A DNA stretch of 7,319 nucleotides from an uncultured Clostridia bacterium (GTDB taxonomy: Bacteria > Bacillota > Clostridia > Oscillospirales > Ruminococcaceae). Every line of letters starts with the position of its first letter. Within the stretch, counting starts at the first letter, position 1. Of the stretch, positions 1 through 5,711 are shown piece by piece. The translations under genes and the position numbers were made by a program. The stretch is taken from positions 1 to 7,319 of the forward strand of contig CAMWRN010000117.1 in NCBI GenBank assembly GCA_947176675.1, read 5' to 3'. Under the pieces are notes generated by a model. The model saw nothing but the letters and a program-made list of their open reading frames with translations. It was not told where the DNA came from and searched no databases.

Positions 1-29
1 ATAATATATGTATGACTGCGATGCCTTAT

Positions 30-53
30 GCTTGCAGGCTTATTACTGCAAGC
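30..53 (+). repeat. Hairpin in the hydC upstream leader
   Basis: An 8-bp perfect inverted repeat (GCTTGCAG at 30-37, CTGCAAGC at 46-53) surrounds an 8-base loop. It lies about 40 bases before the hydC ribosome binding site. No run of T follows it, so it does not look like an intrinsic terminator of an upstream gene. It may be a 5' leader stem-loop or part of an operator. No convincing -35/-10 pair is visible in the first 105 bases, and the promoter may lie outside the window. The repeat is seen directly; any role is a guess. Confidence 0.4.
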
Positions 54-105
54 TCACGCTTACGATCGTCAACAGGTACGCAACATTTATTGAGGAGGTT
101 CTATA

Positions 106-600
106 ATGGGTTCTACTATTTCATCCATCCCCTTCGCGGGTACTCCCGAGCAGGAGAAGAAGCTTCGCGCCGTTATCGACAGCCATAAGAACGAAAAAGG
201 CTGCCTTATGCCTATTCTTCAGCAGGCGCAGGAAATTTACGGCTATCTTCCGATAGAGGTTCAGAAGATAATTGCCGCCGAAACAGGCTATCCCCTTGAG
301 AAGATTTACGGGGTAGTCACTTTTTACGCTCAGTTTGCCCTTAATCCCAAGGGTCAGTACAAAATTTCCGTCTGTCTCGGAACCGCGTGCTACGTTAAGG
401 GAAGCGGTGATATCTACAACAAGCTTATCGAAAAACTGGGCATCGACGGCGGAGGCTGCACTCCCGATGGCAAGTTCTCTCTTGAAGCCTGCCGCTGCAT
501 AGGCGCGTGCGGTCTTGCTCCCGTTCTCACAGTCAACGAGGACGTTTACGGCAGACTTACAGTGGACGATATCGACGATATCCTTGCAAAGTACAACTGA
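106..600 (+). CDS. hydC: HydC, NuoE-like [2Fe-2S] subunit of the electron-bifurcating [FeFe] hydrogenase
   Basis: This 164-residue protein is the small thioredoxin-like subunit of the cytoplasmic HydABC complex. It carries one [2Fe-2S] cluster and sits next to the flavin-bearing HydB. The N-terminal half (about residues 15-75) is the helical part typical of the NuoE/24-kDa family, including a YGYLP segment and a GVVTFYAQF segment. The C-terminal half holds the cluster ligands C90, C95, C131 and C135, within VCLGTACYVKG and CIGACGLAP. Length is normal for the family. The start at 106 is supported by GAGGAGG at 92-98, seven bases upstream. It is the first gene of the visible operon, followed 106 bases later by hydB. 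NuoE homologues also occur in complex I and NAD-dependent formate dehydrogenases, but the neighbours hydB and hydA fix the assignment. Confidence 0.95.
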   Translation: MGSTISSIPFAGTPEQEKKLRAVIDSHKNEKGCLMPILQQAQEIYGYLPIEVQKIIAAETGYPLEKIYGVVTFYAQFALNPKGQYKISVCLGTACYVKGSGDIYNKLIEKLGIDGGGCTPDGKFSLEACRCIGACGLAPVLTVNEDVYGRLTVDDIDDILAKYN

Positions 601-706
601 TAACTCGTTTGCTCTCCGCTTTTCGGACAAGGTATAACAAACGCAGGATACATAACACAGATGCGGGAGGGCGCTTAACAAAATATACCAAGGAGGATAA
701 TACCAA
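601..706 (+). other. hydC-hydB intergenic spacer with possible weak stem
   Basis: This 106-base gap is wide compared with the 28 bases between hydB and hydA. It contains a loosely paired structure: CGTTTG at 606-611 can pair with CAAACG at 638-643, enclosing TCCG (615-618) opposite CGGA (624-627). No T-run follows, so it is not an obvious terminator. The hydB ribosome binding site AGGAGG lies at 691-696, ten bases before the ATG. No credible small gene is present; the only ATG-initiated frame near 661 has five codons. It could be a processing or mRNA-stability element, or neutral spacer. Confidence 0.35.
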
Positions 707-2590
707 ATGAAGAAATCGCTGGAAGAACTTAACGTTATCCGTGACAAAATAAAGGGACAGGTCGAGATCCGCAGAGAATCTTCCGACACGGGCGCAGATA
801 AAAAATATCAGGTTTTGGTCTGCGGCGGTACGGGCTGTACCTCTTCGGGAAGCATGAAAATTATTGAAAAGCTTCACGAGGAAATTGAAAAGAACGGTAT
901 CGGCGACAAGGTCGAGGTAATCAAAACAGGCTGCTTCGGTCTCTGTGCGCTGGGTCCGATTATGATCGTTTACCCCGAGGGTGCGTTTTACTCGATGGTC
1001 AAGGAGGAGGAGATCCCCGAGATCGTAAGAGAACACCTTGTTGGCGGTCACGTTGACACAAAATATCTCTATAAGGAGACCGTTACCGAGAGCGGTATCA
1101 AGTCCCTTAACGAGACAAACTTCTATAAAAAGCAGAACCGCGTTGCGCTCAGGAACTGCGGTGTTATCGACCCCGAAAATATCGATGAGTACATCGGTAC
1201 CGACGGTTATCAGGCTCTTGCAAAGGTCATCAAGGAGATGACTCCCGAGCAGGTTATCCAGACCATTCTGGATTCCGGTCTCCGCGGAAGAGGAGGAGGC
1301 GGTTTCCCCACAGGAATGAAATGGAAGCTGGCAAGAAACATCGTTCCCGACGCAGATCAGAAATATGTCTGTTGTAACGCCGACGAGGGCGACCCGGGCG
1401 CATTCATGGACCGTTCCGTTCTCGAGGGCGACCCCCATGTTGTTCTTGAAGCTATGGCTATCGCAGGTTACGCTATCGGCGCAAATCAGGGCTACATATA
1501 TGTAAGAGCCGAGTACCCGATTGCTATACACCGTCTGGAGATCGCTATCGGTCAGGCGCGTGAGTACGGCATTCTGGGCAAGGGCATTTTCGGCACAGAC
1601 TTCGATTTCGATATTGAGCTTCGTCTCGGCGCAGGCGCATTCGTGTGCGGCGAGGAAACAGCTCTCATGACCTCTATCGAGGGCAACCGCGGCGAGCCCA
1701 GACCCCGTCCTCCGTTCCCTGCCGAAAAGGGTCTCTACGGCAAGCCTACAATTCTTAACAATGTTGAAACATACGCCAATGTTCCGAGGATCATTCTCAA
1801 CGGCGCAGAGTGGTTTGCTTCAATGGGGACCGAGAAATCCAAGGGTACAAAGGTATTCGCCCTCGGCGGAAAGATCAACAACACCGGTCTTGTTGAGGTT
1901 CCTATGGGAACGACTCTCCGCGAGGTTGTTGAAGAGATCGGCGGCGGCATACCCGGCGGCAAGAAGTTTAAGGCTGCCCAGACAGGCGGACCTTCCGGCG
2001 GCTGTATCCCCGCAGAGCATTTCGATGTTCCCATCGACTACGATAACCTTATCGCTATCGGCTCGATGATGGGTTCGGGCGGACTTATCGTTATGGACGA
2101 GGATAACTGTATGGTGGATATCGCCAAGTTCTTCCTTGAATTTACCGTTGACGAGTCCTGCGGAAAGTGTACCCCTTGCCGCGTAGGTACAAAGAGGCTT
2201 CTTGAGCTTCTCGACAAGATCACAAAGGGTCAGGGCACAATGGAGGATATCGACAAGATGGAAGAGCTTTGCTACTACATCAAGGCGAACTCTCTGTGCG
2301 GTCTGGGTCAGACTGCGCCTAACCCTGTGCTTTCCACACTGAAATTCTTCCGCGATGAGTATATCGCTCACGTTAAGGATAAGAGATGTCCCGCAGGAGT
2401 CTGCAAGAAGCTTCTCAGCTTTGAGATCGACCCCGACAAGTGTAAGGGCTGTACCGCCTGCGCAAGAATTTGTCCCGCGGGAGCTATCGAAGGCTCAGTC
2501 AAAACTCCTCACGTTATCAACAAGGATAAGTGCCTGAAGTGCGGAGCGTGCATCGAAAAATGTAAGTTCGGCGCGATCGCCAAGAAGTAA
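707..2590 (+). CDS. hydB: HydB, NuoF-like FMN/NAD-binding subunit of the electron-bifurcating [FeFe] hydrogenase
   Basis: This 627-residue protein is the NAD(H)-reacting subunit of HydABC. By family knowledge it holds FMN and is where electron bifurcation is thought to occur. Domains in order: an N-terminal thioredoxin-like [2Fe-2S] domain (about 33-115; C39, C44, C76, C80); the NuoF core, with the glycine-rich flavin/NAD loop GRGGGGFPTG (194-203), NADEGDPGAFMDR (224-236) and GAGAFVCGEETAL (308-320); a [4Fe-4S] site in ESCGKCTPCR (C485, C488, C491) with C531; a CPAGVC motif at 561-566; and a C-terminal two-cluster ferredoxin domain (C579, C582, C585, C589 and C609, C612, C615, C619). The extra N- and C-terminal domains separate it from plain NuoF and match hydrogenase HydB. 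The start is set by AGGAGG ten bases upstream. Its stop lies 28 bases before hydA. Confidence 0.96.
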   Translation: MKKSLEELNVIRDKIKGQVEIRRESSDTGADKKYQVLVCGGTGCTSSGSMKIIEKLHEEIEKNGIGDKVEVIKTGCFGLCALGPIMIVYPEGAFYSMVKEEEIPEIVREHLVGGHVDTKYLYKETVTESGIKSLNETNFYKKQNRVALRNCGVIDPENIDEYIGTDGYQALAKVIKEMTPEQVIQTILDSGLRGRGGGGFPTGMKWKLARNIVPDADQKYVCCNADEGDPGAFMDRSVLEGDPHVVLEAMAIAGYAIGANQGYIYVRAEYPIAIHRLEIAIGQAREYGILGKGIFGTDFDFDIELRLGAGAFVCGEETALMTSIEGNRGEPRPRPPFPAEKGLYGKPTILNNVETYANVPRIILNGAEWFASMGTEKSKGTKVFALGGKINNTGLVEVPMGTTLREVVEEIGGGIPGGKKFKAAQTGGPSGGCIPAEHFDVPIDYDNLIAIGSMMGSGGLIVMDEDNCMVDIAKFFLEFTVDESCGKCTPCRVGTKRLLELLDKITKGQGTMEDIDKMEELCYYIKANSLCGLGQTAPNPVLSTLKFFRDEYIAHVKDKRCPAGVCKKLLSFEIDPDKCKGCTACARICPAGAIEGSVKTPHVINKDKCLKCGACIEKCKFGAIAKK

Positions 2591-2618
2591 GCCGATCGGA
2601 TAAGGAGGATTTTAAGAA

Positions 2619-4364
2619 ATGGATATGATTAATGTTAAAGTCAACGGCGTTGACGTTACCGCGCCCAAAGGTACAACTATCCTTCAGGCTGCGCGTATGG
2701 CGAACGTTGATATACCCACGCTTTGCTACCTTAAAGATATAAACGAGATCGGCGCGTGCCGTATCTGCGTTGTTGAAGCCGACGAGGGCAGAGGAAAGCG
2801 TCTTGTGGCTTCCTGCGTTTACCCCATTACCGAGGGTATGCAGATCTTCACAAATACACCAAAGGTTCTGGAATCCAGAAAGAAAACCTTGCAGCTTATT
2901 CTTTCCACCCATGAAAAGAAGTGTACTTCCTGCGTAAGAAGCGAAAACTGCGAGCTGAAGAAAATGGCTCATGACATGGGCGTGGACGACGAGTGCAAGT
3001 ACGACGGCGAGAACATGAAGTACGAGATCGACTTCTCCGCCGCTCATATGATAAGAGACAACAACAAGTGTATCCTTTGCCGCCGCTGCGTTGCGGTCTG
3101 CAATGCTACACAGGGCGTCGGCGTTATCGGAGCAAACGAGAGAGGCTTTAAGACCCACATCAGCTCCGCATTTGAGCTTGGTCTGGGCGAGACAAGCTGT
3201 ATCTCCTGCGGTCAGTGTATCGCTGTATGTCCGGTAGGCGCTATTACTGAAAAGGACGACACCGCAAAGGTTCTTGACGCTATTGCAGACGAGAGCAAAT
3301 TTGTTATCGTTCAGACAGCTCCCGCTGTACGCGCGGCTCTGGGCGAGGAATTCGGCTATCCCATGGGTACGAACGTTGAGGGTAAAATGGCTGCGGCTCT
3401 CCGCAGAATAGGCTTTGCAAAGGTATTCGATACAGACTTTGCAGCTGACCTCACAATTATGGAGGAAGCAAACGAACTGGTGGAGCGCGTTAAGAACGGC
3501 GGCAAGCTGCCGATGATCACTTCCTGCTCGCCCGGCTGGATCAAGTACTGTGAGCACTACTACCCCGATATGATCGACAATCTTTCTTCCTGCAAATCTC
3601 CTATGCAGATGTTCGGCGCAACGGCTAAGACATACTATGCTCAGAAAATGGGCATTGATCCCAAGGATATGGTCGTAGTTGCAGTTATGCCTTGCACCGC
3701 TAAGAAATTTGAGATAGGCAGAGACGACCAGAGTGCGGCGGGAGTTCCCGATGTGGACATCTCTATCACAACAAGAGAGCTTGCACGTCTTATCAAGAGA
3801 TGCGGCATCAAGTTCAACGAGCTTGAAGACGAGAAGTTTGACGAGCCTCTCGGAATCGGTACCGGCGCAAGCGTTATCTTCGGCGCAACAGGCGGCGTAA
3901 TGGAAGCTGCTCTGCGTACTGCTGTTAAGATGATAACAGGCAATGAAGCCGAGAATATTGAATTTACCGATGTCCGCGGCGTTGAGGGAATCAAAGAAGC
4001 TTCCTACAAGGTAGGCGATCTTGACGTTAAGGTTGCGGTAGCTTCGGGTACTGCAAACGCTGCTGCTCTCCTCAACAAGGTAAAGAGCGGTGAAGCCGAC
4101 TACACCTTTATCGAGATCATGGGATGTCCCGGCGGCTGTGTAAACGGCGGCGGTCAGCCTCAGCAGCCTGCTTCGGTACGCAACTTTGAGGATATCCGTG
4201 CTATCCGCGCTAAGGCTCTCTACGATCAGGACGCTGCATGCGCTCTCAGACGTTCTCACGAGAACCCTGCGATCAAGGAAGTTTACGATACTTTCTTTGA
4301 GAAGCCCGGCAGCCATAAGGCGCATGAGATACTCCATACAAGCTATGTTAAGAGAGGGCTTTGA
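2619..4364 (+). CDS. hydA: HydA, catalytic [FeFe]-hydrogenase subunit of the HydABC complex
   Basis: This 581-residue enzyme reversibly reduces protons to H2 at the H-cluster. It starts with a plant-type [2Fe-2S] domain (C36, C47, C50, C66), then a His-Cys3 [4Fe-4S] site (H98, C102, C105, C111), then a bacterial two-[4Fe-4S] ferredoxin domain (C151, C154, C157, C161; C194, C197, C200, C204). The H-cluster domain (about 225-500) has L1 TSCSPGW (301-307), L2 MPCTAKKFE (C359) and L3 MGCPGGCVNGGGQP (C503, C507). E283 and E286 in TIMEEANE appear to correspond to known proton-pathway glutamates. The small-subunit-like region ends the protein (about 520-581). There is no additional C-terminal [2Fe-2S] domain of the kind some HydA proteins carry. 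L1 has serine where classic enzymes have a second cysteine. The start is supported by AAGGAGG at 2602-2608; the next ATG (2625) would be spaced too far. Confidence 0.96.
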   Translation: MDMINVKVNGVDVTAPKGTTILQAARMANVDIPTLCYLKDINEIGACRICVVEADEGRGKRLVASCVYPITEGMQIFTNTPKVLESRKKTLQLILSTHEKKCTSCVRSENCELKKMAHDMGVDDECKYDGENMKYEIDFSAAHMIRDNNKCILCRRCVAVCNATQGVGVIGANERGFKTHISSAFELGLGETSCISCGQCIAVCPVGAITEKDDTAKVLDAIADESKFVIVQTAPAVRAALGEEFGYPMGTNVEGKMAAALRRIGFAKVFDTDFAADLTIMEEANELVERVKNGGKLPMITSCSPGWIKYCEHYYPDMIDNLSSCKSPMQMFGATAKTYYAQKMGIDPKDMVVVAVMPCTAKKFEIGRDDQSAAGVPDVDISITTRELARLIKRCGIKFNELEDEKFDEPLGIGTGASVIFGATGGVMEAALRTAVKMITGNEAENIEFTDVRGVEGIKEASYKVGDLDVKVAVASGTANAAALLNKVKSGEADYTFIEIMGCPGGCVNGGGQPQQPASVRNFEDIRAIRAKALYDQDAACALRRSHENPAIKEVYDTFFEKPGSHKAHEILHTSYVKRGL

Positions 4365-4387
4365 TTCCTGAGCGAATAAAAATTTAT

Positions 4388-4430
4388 CCCCGTCCGCAAG
4401 CGGTTTTAAGTTTGCGGACGGGGAATTTTA
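4388..4430 (+). terminator. Intrinsic terminator of the hydCBA operon, probably bidirectional
   Basis: A perfect 12-bp GC-rich stem (CCCCGTCCGCAA at 4388-4399, TTGCGGACGGGG at 4412-4423) has a 12-base loop. AATTTTAT follows it on the plus strand, starting 24 bases after the hydA stop. On the minus strand the same stem is followed by ATAAATTTTTATT, a better T-run. It can therefore also end the transcript of the convergent 86-residue gene, whose stop is at 4457. Confidence 0.88.
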
Positions 4431-4456
4431 TGTAGGAGAGAGAATTATCATGGGGT

Positions 4457-4717
4457 TCAGCTTTTTCTGAAAATGCCGAAGTCAAGGAGCTTTTCCTTTG
4501 AAAAAATCGCCGCCAGCGCAGGAGGGATCATTACTGCTGCCGCAGAAAGCTCTCCGCCGAAAACTACTGCCGCAAGCGAGACGGCAAGAACGACACTGCC
4601 TGTAAGTTTCTGCGGACGTAAACTTTTATTGGAACGTCTTTGGCTGCTTTTGGTGGTGACGGTTATCTTTCGTTCCATGTTTTCACGGTCAAGATTTTTA
4701 GCGTTTGATGTTGTCAT
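4457..4717 (-). CDS. Small basic protein with hydrophobic C-terminal half, putatively SOS-regulated; function unknown
   Basis: This 86-residue protein belongs to no family I recognise. Residues 1-37 are polar and basic, with many Lys, Arg, Ser and Thr and no signal-peptide look. Residues 38-72 are strongly hydrophobic (Val, Ala, Leu) with a Gly-Gly-Glu break near 54-56 and a Pro-Pro near 65-66. This could be one long membrane helix or two short ones. The tail is short and charged, ending FRKS. The reading frame is open far upstream to an ATG at 4864. That start is ruled out because a consensus promoter lies inside the extension (4790-4818). The chosen ATG at 4717 has AAGGA nine bases upstream. 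It is a monocistronic gene, convergent with hydA. Its promoter carries a LexA-type operator, so induction by DNA damage is a reasonable inference. A role as an SOS-linked membrane effector, such as a division inhibitor, is speculation. No LysM domain as in YneA is seen. Confidence 0.72.
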   Translation of the reverse strand: MTTSNAKNLDRENMERKITVTTKSSQRRSNKSLRPQKLTGSVVLAVSLAAVVFGGELSAAAVMIPPALAAIFSKEKLLDFGIFRKS

Positions 4718-4726
4718 ATAGATCAT

Positions 4727-4731
4727 TCCTT
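4727..4731 (-). promoter_or_regulatory. Ribosome binding site that sets the start of the 86-residue gene
   Basis: AAGGA on the minus strand (within GAAAGGAATG) is spaced nine bases from the ATG at 4717. A nearer upstream ATG (4724-4726) directly abuts it and cannot be used efficiently. Confidence 0.7.
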
Positions 4732-4756
4732 TCAGTGCAATTTTCTTTTTTGTTTT

Positions 4757-4781
4757 GCACAAATGTTCTGCACGTTTGTTC
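4757..4781. repeat. Tandem 13-base direct repeat carrying two imperfect LexA-like sites
   Basis: On the plus strand, GCACAAATGTTC (4757-4768) and GCACGTTTGTTC (4770-4781) form a direct repeat with a 13-base period. Read on the minus strand they are GAAC-N4-GTGC twice, each one base away from the GAAC-N4-GTTC palindrome. They fall just downstream of the expected transcription start (about 4783), in the untranslated leader of the 86-residue gene. They could be secondary operator sites for the same regulator. Confidence 0.5.
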
Positions 4782-4789
4782 TGTTTATT

Positions 4790-4818
4790 ATTATAGAACA
4801 TCAGTTCGGATTTGTCAA
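4790..4818 (-). promoter_or_regulatory. Consensus sigma-A promoter of the 86-residue gene
   Basis: On the minus strand, TTGACA (4813-4818) and TATAAT (4790-4795) both match the consensus perfectly and are separated by exactly 17 bases. The predicted start is near 4783, giving a leader of about 65 bases before the ATG at 4717. Such a perfect promoter would be very strong unless repressed, which fits the operator lying inside it. Confidence 0.9.
4796..4807. promoter_or_regulatory. LexA (DinR)-type SOS box inside the promoter spacer
   Basis: The minus strand reads CGAACTGATGTTCT (4795-4808), with the core GAAC-N4-GTTC perfectly palindromic. This matches the core of the Gram-positive LexA/DinR operator. 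It lies between the -35 and -10 elements, so a bound repressor would block RNA polymerase. One-mismatch copies occur at 4757-4768, 4770-4781 and 4828-4839. The regulator gene itself is not in the window. Confidence 0.75.
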
Positions 4819-4827
4819 GAGCTTTTG

Positions 4828-4839
4828 GAAATTTTGTTC
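4828..4839. promoter_or_regulatory. Possible accessory LexA-like half-conserved site upstream of the -35
   Basis: The minus strand reads GAAC-AAAA-TTTC, one base from the GAAC-N4-GTTC palindrome. It lies ten bases upstream of the -35 element. It is also part of an AT-rich near-palindrome (AAATTTTGT...ACAAATTT, 4829-4849), so the match may be partly compositional. Confidence 0.3.
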
Positions 4840-4843
4840 GCAC

Positions 4844-4883
4844 AAATTTAAACAAAAATGCCACATATGTTTTGTTTAAATTT
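4844..4883. repeat. AT-rich 14-bp perfect inverted repeat
   Basis: AAATTTAAACAAAA (4844-4857) is repeated as its exact reverse complement at 4870-4883 around a 12-base spacer. It lies between the terminator of the ABC operon and the promoter of the 86-residue gene. It might be an operator, an upstream promoter-enhancing A/T element, or a backup terminator. The sequence does not decide between these. Confidence 0.6.
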
Positions 4884-4931
4884 ATAAAACCGAAGATGCG
4901 TACACATTATATCATGTACGCATCTTCGGTT
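4884..4931 (-). terminator. Intrinsic terminator of the GntR/ABC operon
   Basis: A perfect 17-bp stem (arms 4888-4904 and 4915-4931) has a 10-base loop. On the minus strand it is followed by TTTTATAAATTT. It begins 29 bases after the stop of the exported-protein gene. On the plus strand no T-run follows, so it acts on the minus-strand operon. Confidence 0.88.
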
Positions 4932-4960
4932 GTAATTTACTGCCTGTGTATATGAATTTT

Positions 4961-5671
4961 TTACTCTTTGCTGTAAATATTTATTTCCCTCGTATTGCTG
5001 ATACTTATAATAGGTTTTTCAGCGCCCGCTTCAAGCACGTTCTTTTTAAGAATGTTCTGCGGGTCGTTTATTTTGCCGCCTTGAAGCAGGTTCAGCTTCA
5101 TGTTTACATTATCGGGAAATTTATCTAAGTAGACCGAAACACCTCTGAATGCTTTTGATTCCGAACCGTCCAGCGTGATATTGTGTTTCAGATCATCTGC
5201 CTCTAAATCAAGAATTACAAACGATCCGTTGGCATTGATCATCACATCTGAGTTTAAAGTGTACAGAGAGATATTACCGAACTCGCCTGATACTTCGATT
5301 TGTTCAAATTCTTTTTGAGGTATGTCAATAAGGACGGAACCGAGAACATTATTGTCGTCTTCCGCATTTTCCATCATAACGTTAATGTCAATCGTTCCGC
5401 CGTTCTCGTCACAGCGGACCTCATATTTGTGGGCGGCGTTCAGGTCTCCGTTATGAAATTCAAAGTATTCATCTGCACTCTGCCGTATGACAATGGAACG
5501 GGCATTACCGCTTATATTAACATGACGGATATTTTCAGCAGAAATATCGTCATGTATTTTTTCCGATTGACTTTGGGATGATGCGTTAAAAGCATCATCG
5601 TTATCGTTTACACCAATTGTCAAACCGGCTATACATATAAGTATAATCAATAAGGCTGCCATCATTTTCAT
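4961..5671 (-). CDS. Exported or membrane-anchored beta-rich protein, DUF4097/DUF2807-like
   Basis: This is a 236-residue protein. Residues 1-20 are a short Met-Lys start followed by a hydrophobic stretch (AALLIILICIAGLTIG), which acts as signal peptide or anchor. C13 lies in it, but the residue before it is Ile, so it is not a good lipobox. Residues 24-45 are a polar linker. From about 48 to 235 the sequence alternates short beta-strand segments with turns (VNISGNARSIVIRQSADEY, IEVSGEFGNISL). This resembles the right-handed beta-repeat 'putative adhesin' families often linked to regulators and transporters of the Gram-positive envelope. The start has AGGAG ten bases upstream. It is the last gene of the operon, 40 bases after the ABC-2 subunit. 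An extracytoplasmic partner or sensor for that transporter is an inference; the family match is by eye only. Confidence 0.68.
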   Translation of the reverse strand: MKMMAALLIILICIAGLTIGVNDNDDAFNASSQSQSEKIHDDISAENIRHVNISGNARSIVIRQSADEYFEFHNGDLNAAHKYEVRCDENGGTIDINVMMENAEDDNNVLGSVLIDIPQKEFEQIEVSGEFGNISLYTLNSDVMINANGSFVILDLEADDLKHNITLDGSESKAFRGVSVYLDKFPDNVNMKLNLLQGGKINDPQNILKKNVLEAGAEKPIISISNTREINIYSKE

Positions 5672-5711
5672 AATTATACTGCTCCTTTTCTTTTTTATCG
5701 TATGTCAGGCA

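Noticed and set aside
12..183. Short plus-strand frame across the hydC start
   Set aside because: It overlaps hydC out of frame and lacks its own ribosome binding site and any recognisable content.
557..1531. 324-codon open frame on the minus strand opposite hydB
   Set aside because: Same reason: it is antisense to conserved HydB motifs, with no ribosome binding site or recognisable domain.
2517..4337. 606-codon open frame on the minus strand opposite hydA
   Set aside because: It lies entirely antisense to a fully motif-supported gene, its translation shows no domain or membrane pattern, and long antisense frames are expected from the biased codon use of hydA.
4473..4721. 82-codon plus-strand frame opposite the 86-residue gene
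   Set aside because: No promoter or convincing ribosome binding site precedes it, and the minus-strand frame has both.
4718..4864. N-terminal extension of the 86-residue protein to an ATG at 4864
   Set aside because: A perfect promoter and the SOS box lie inside the extension, while the ATG at 4717 has a well-placed ribosome binding site.
4888..4931. 17-bp inverted repeat as a mobile-element end or attachment site
   Set aside because: Its position just after a stop codon and the T-rich run on the minus strand explain it as an intrinsic terminator; no transposase or target duplication is present.
5300..5581. 93-codon plus-strand frame within the exported-protein gene
   Set aside because: Antisense shadow with no supporting signals.
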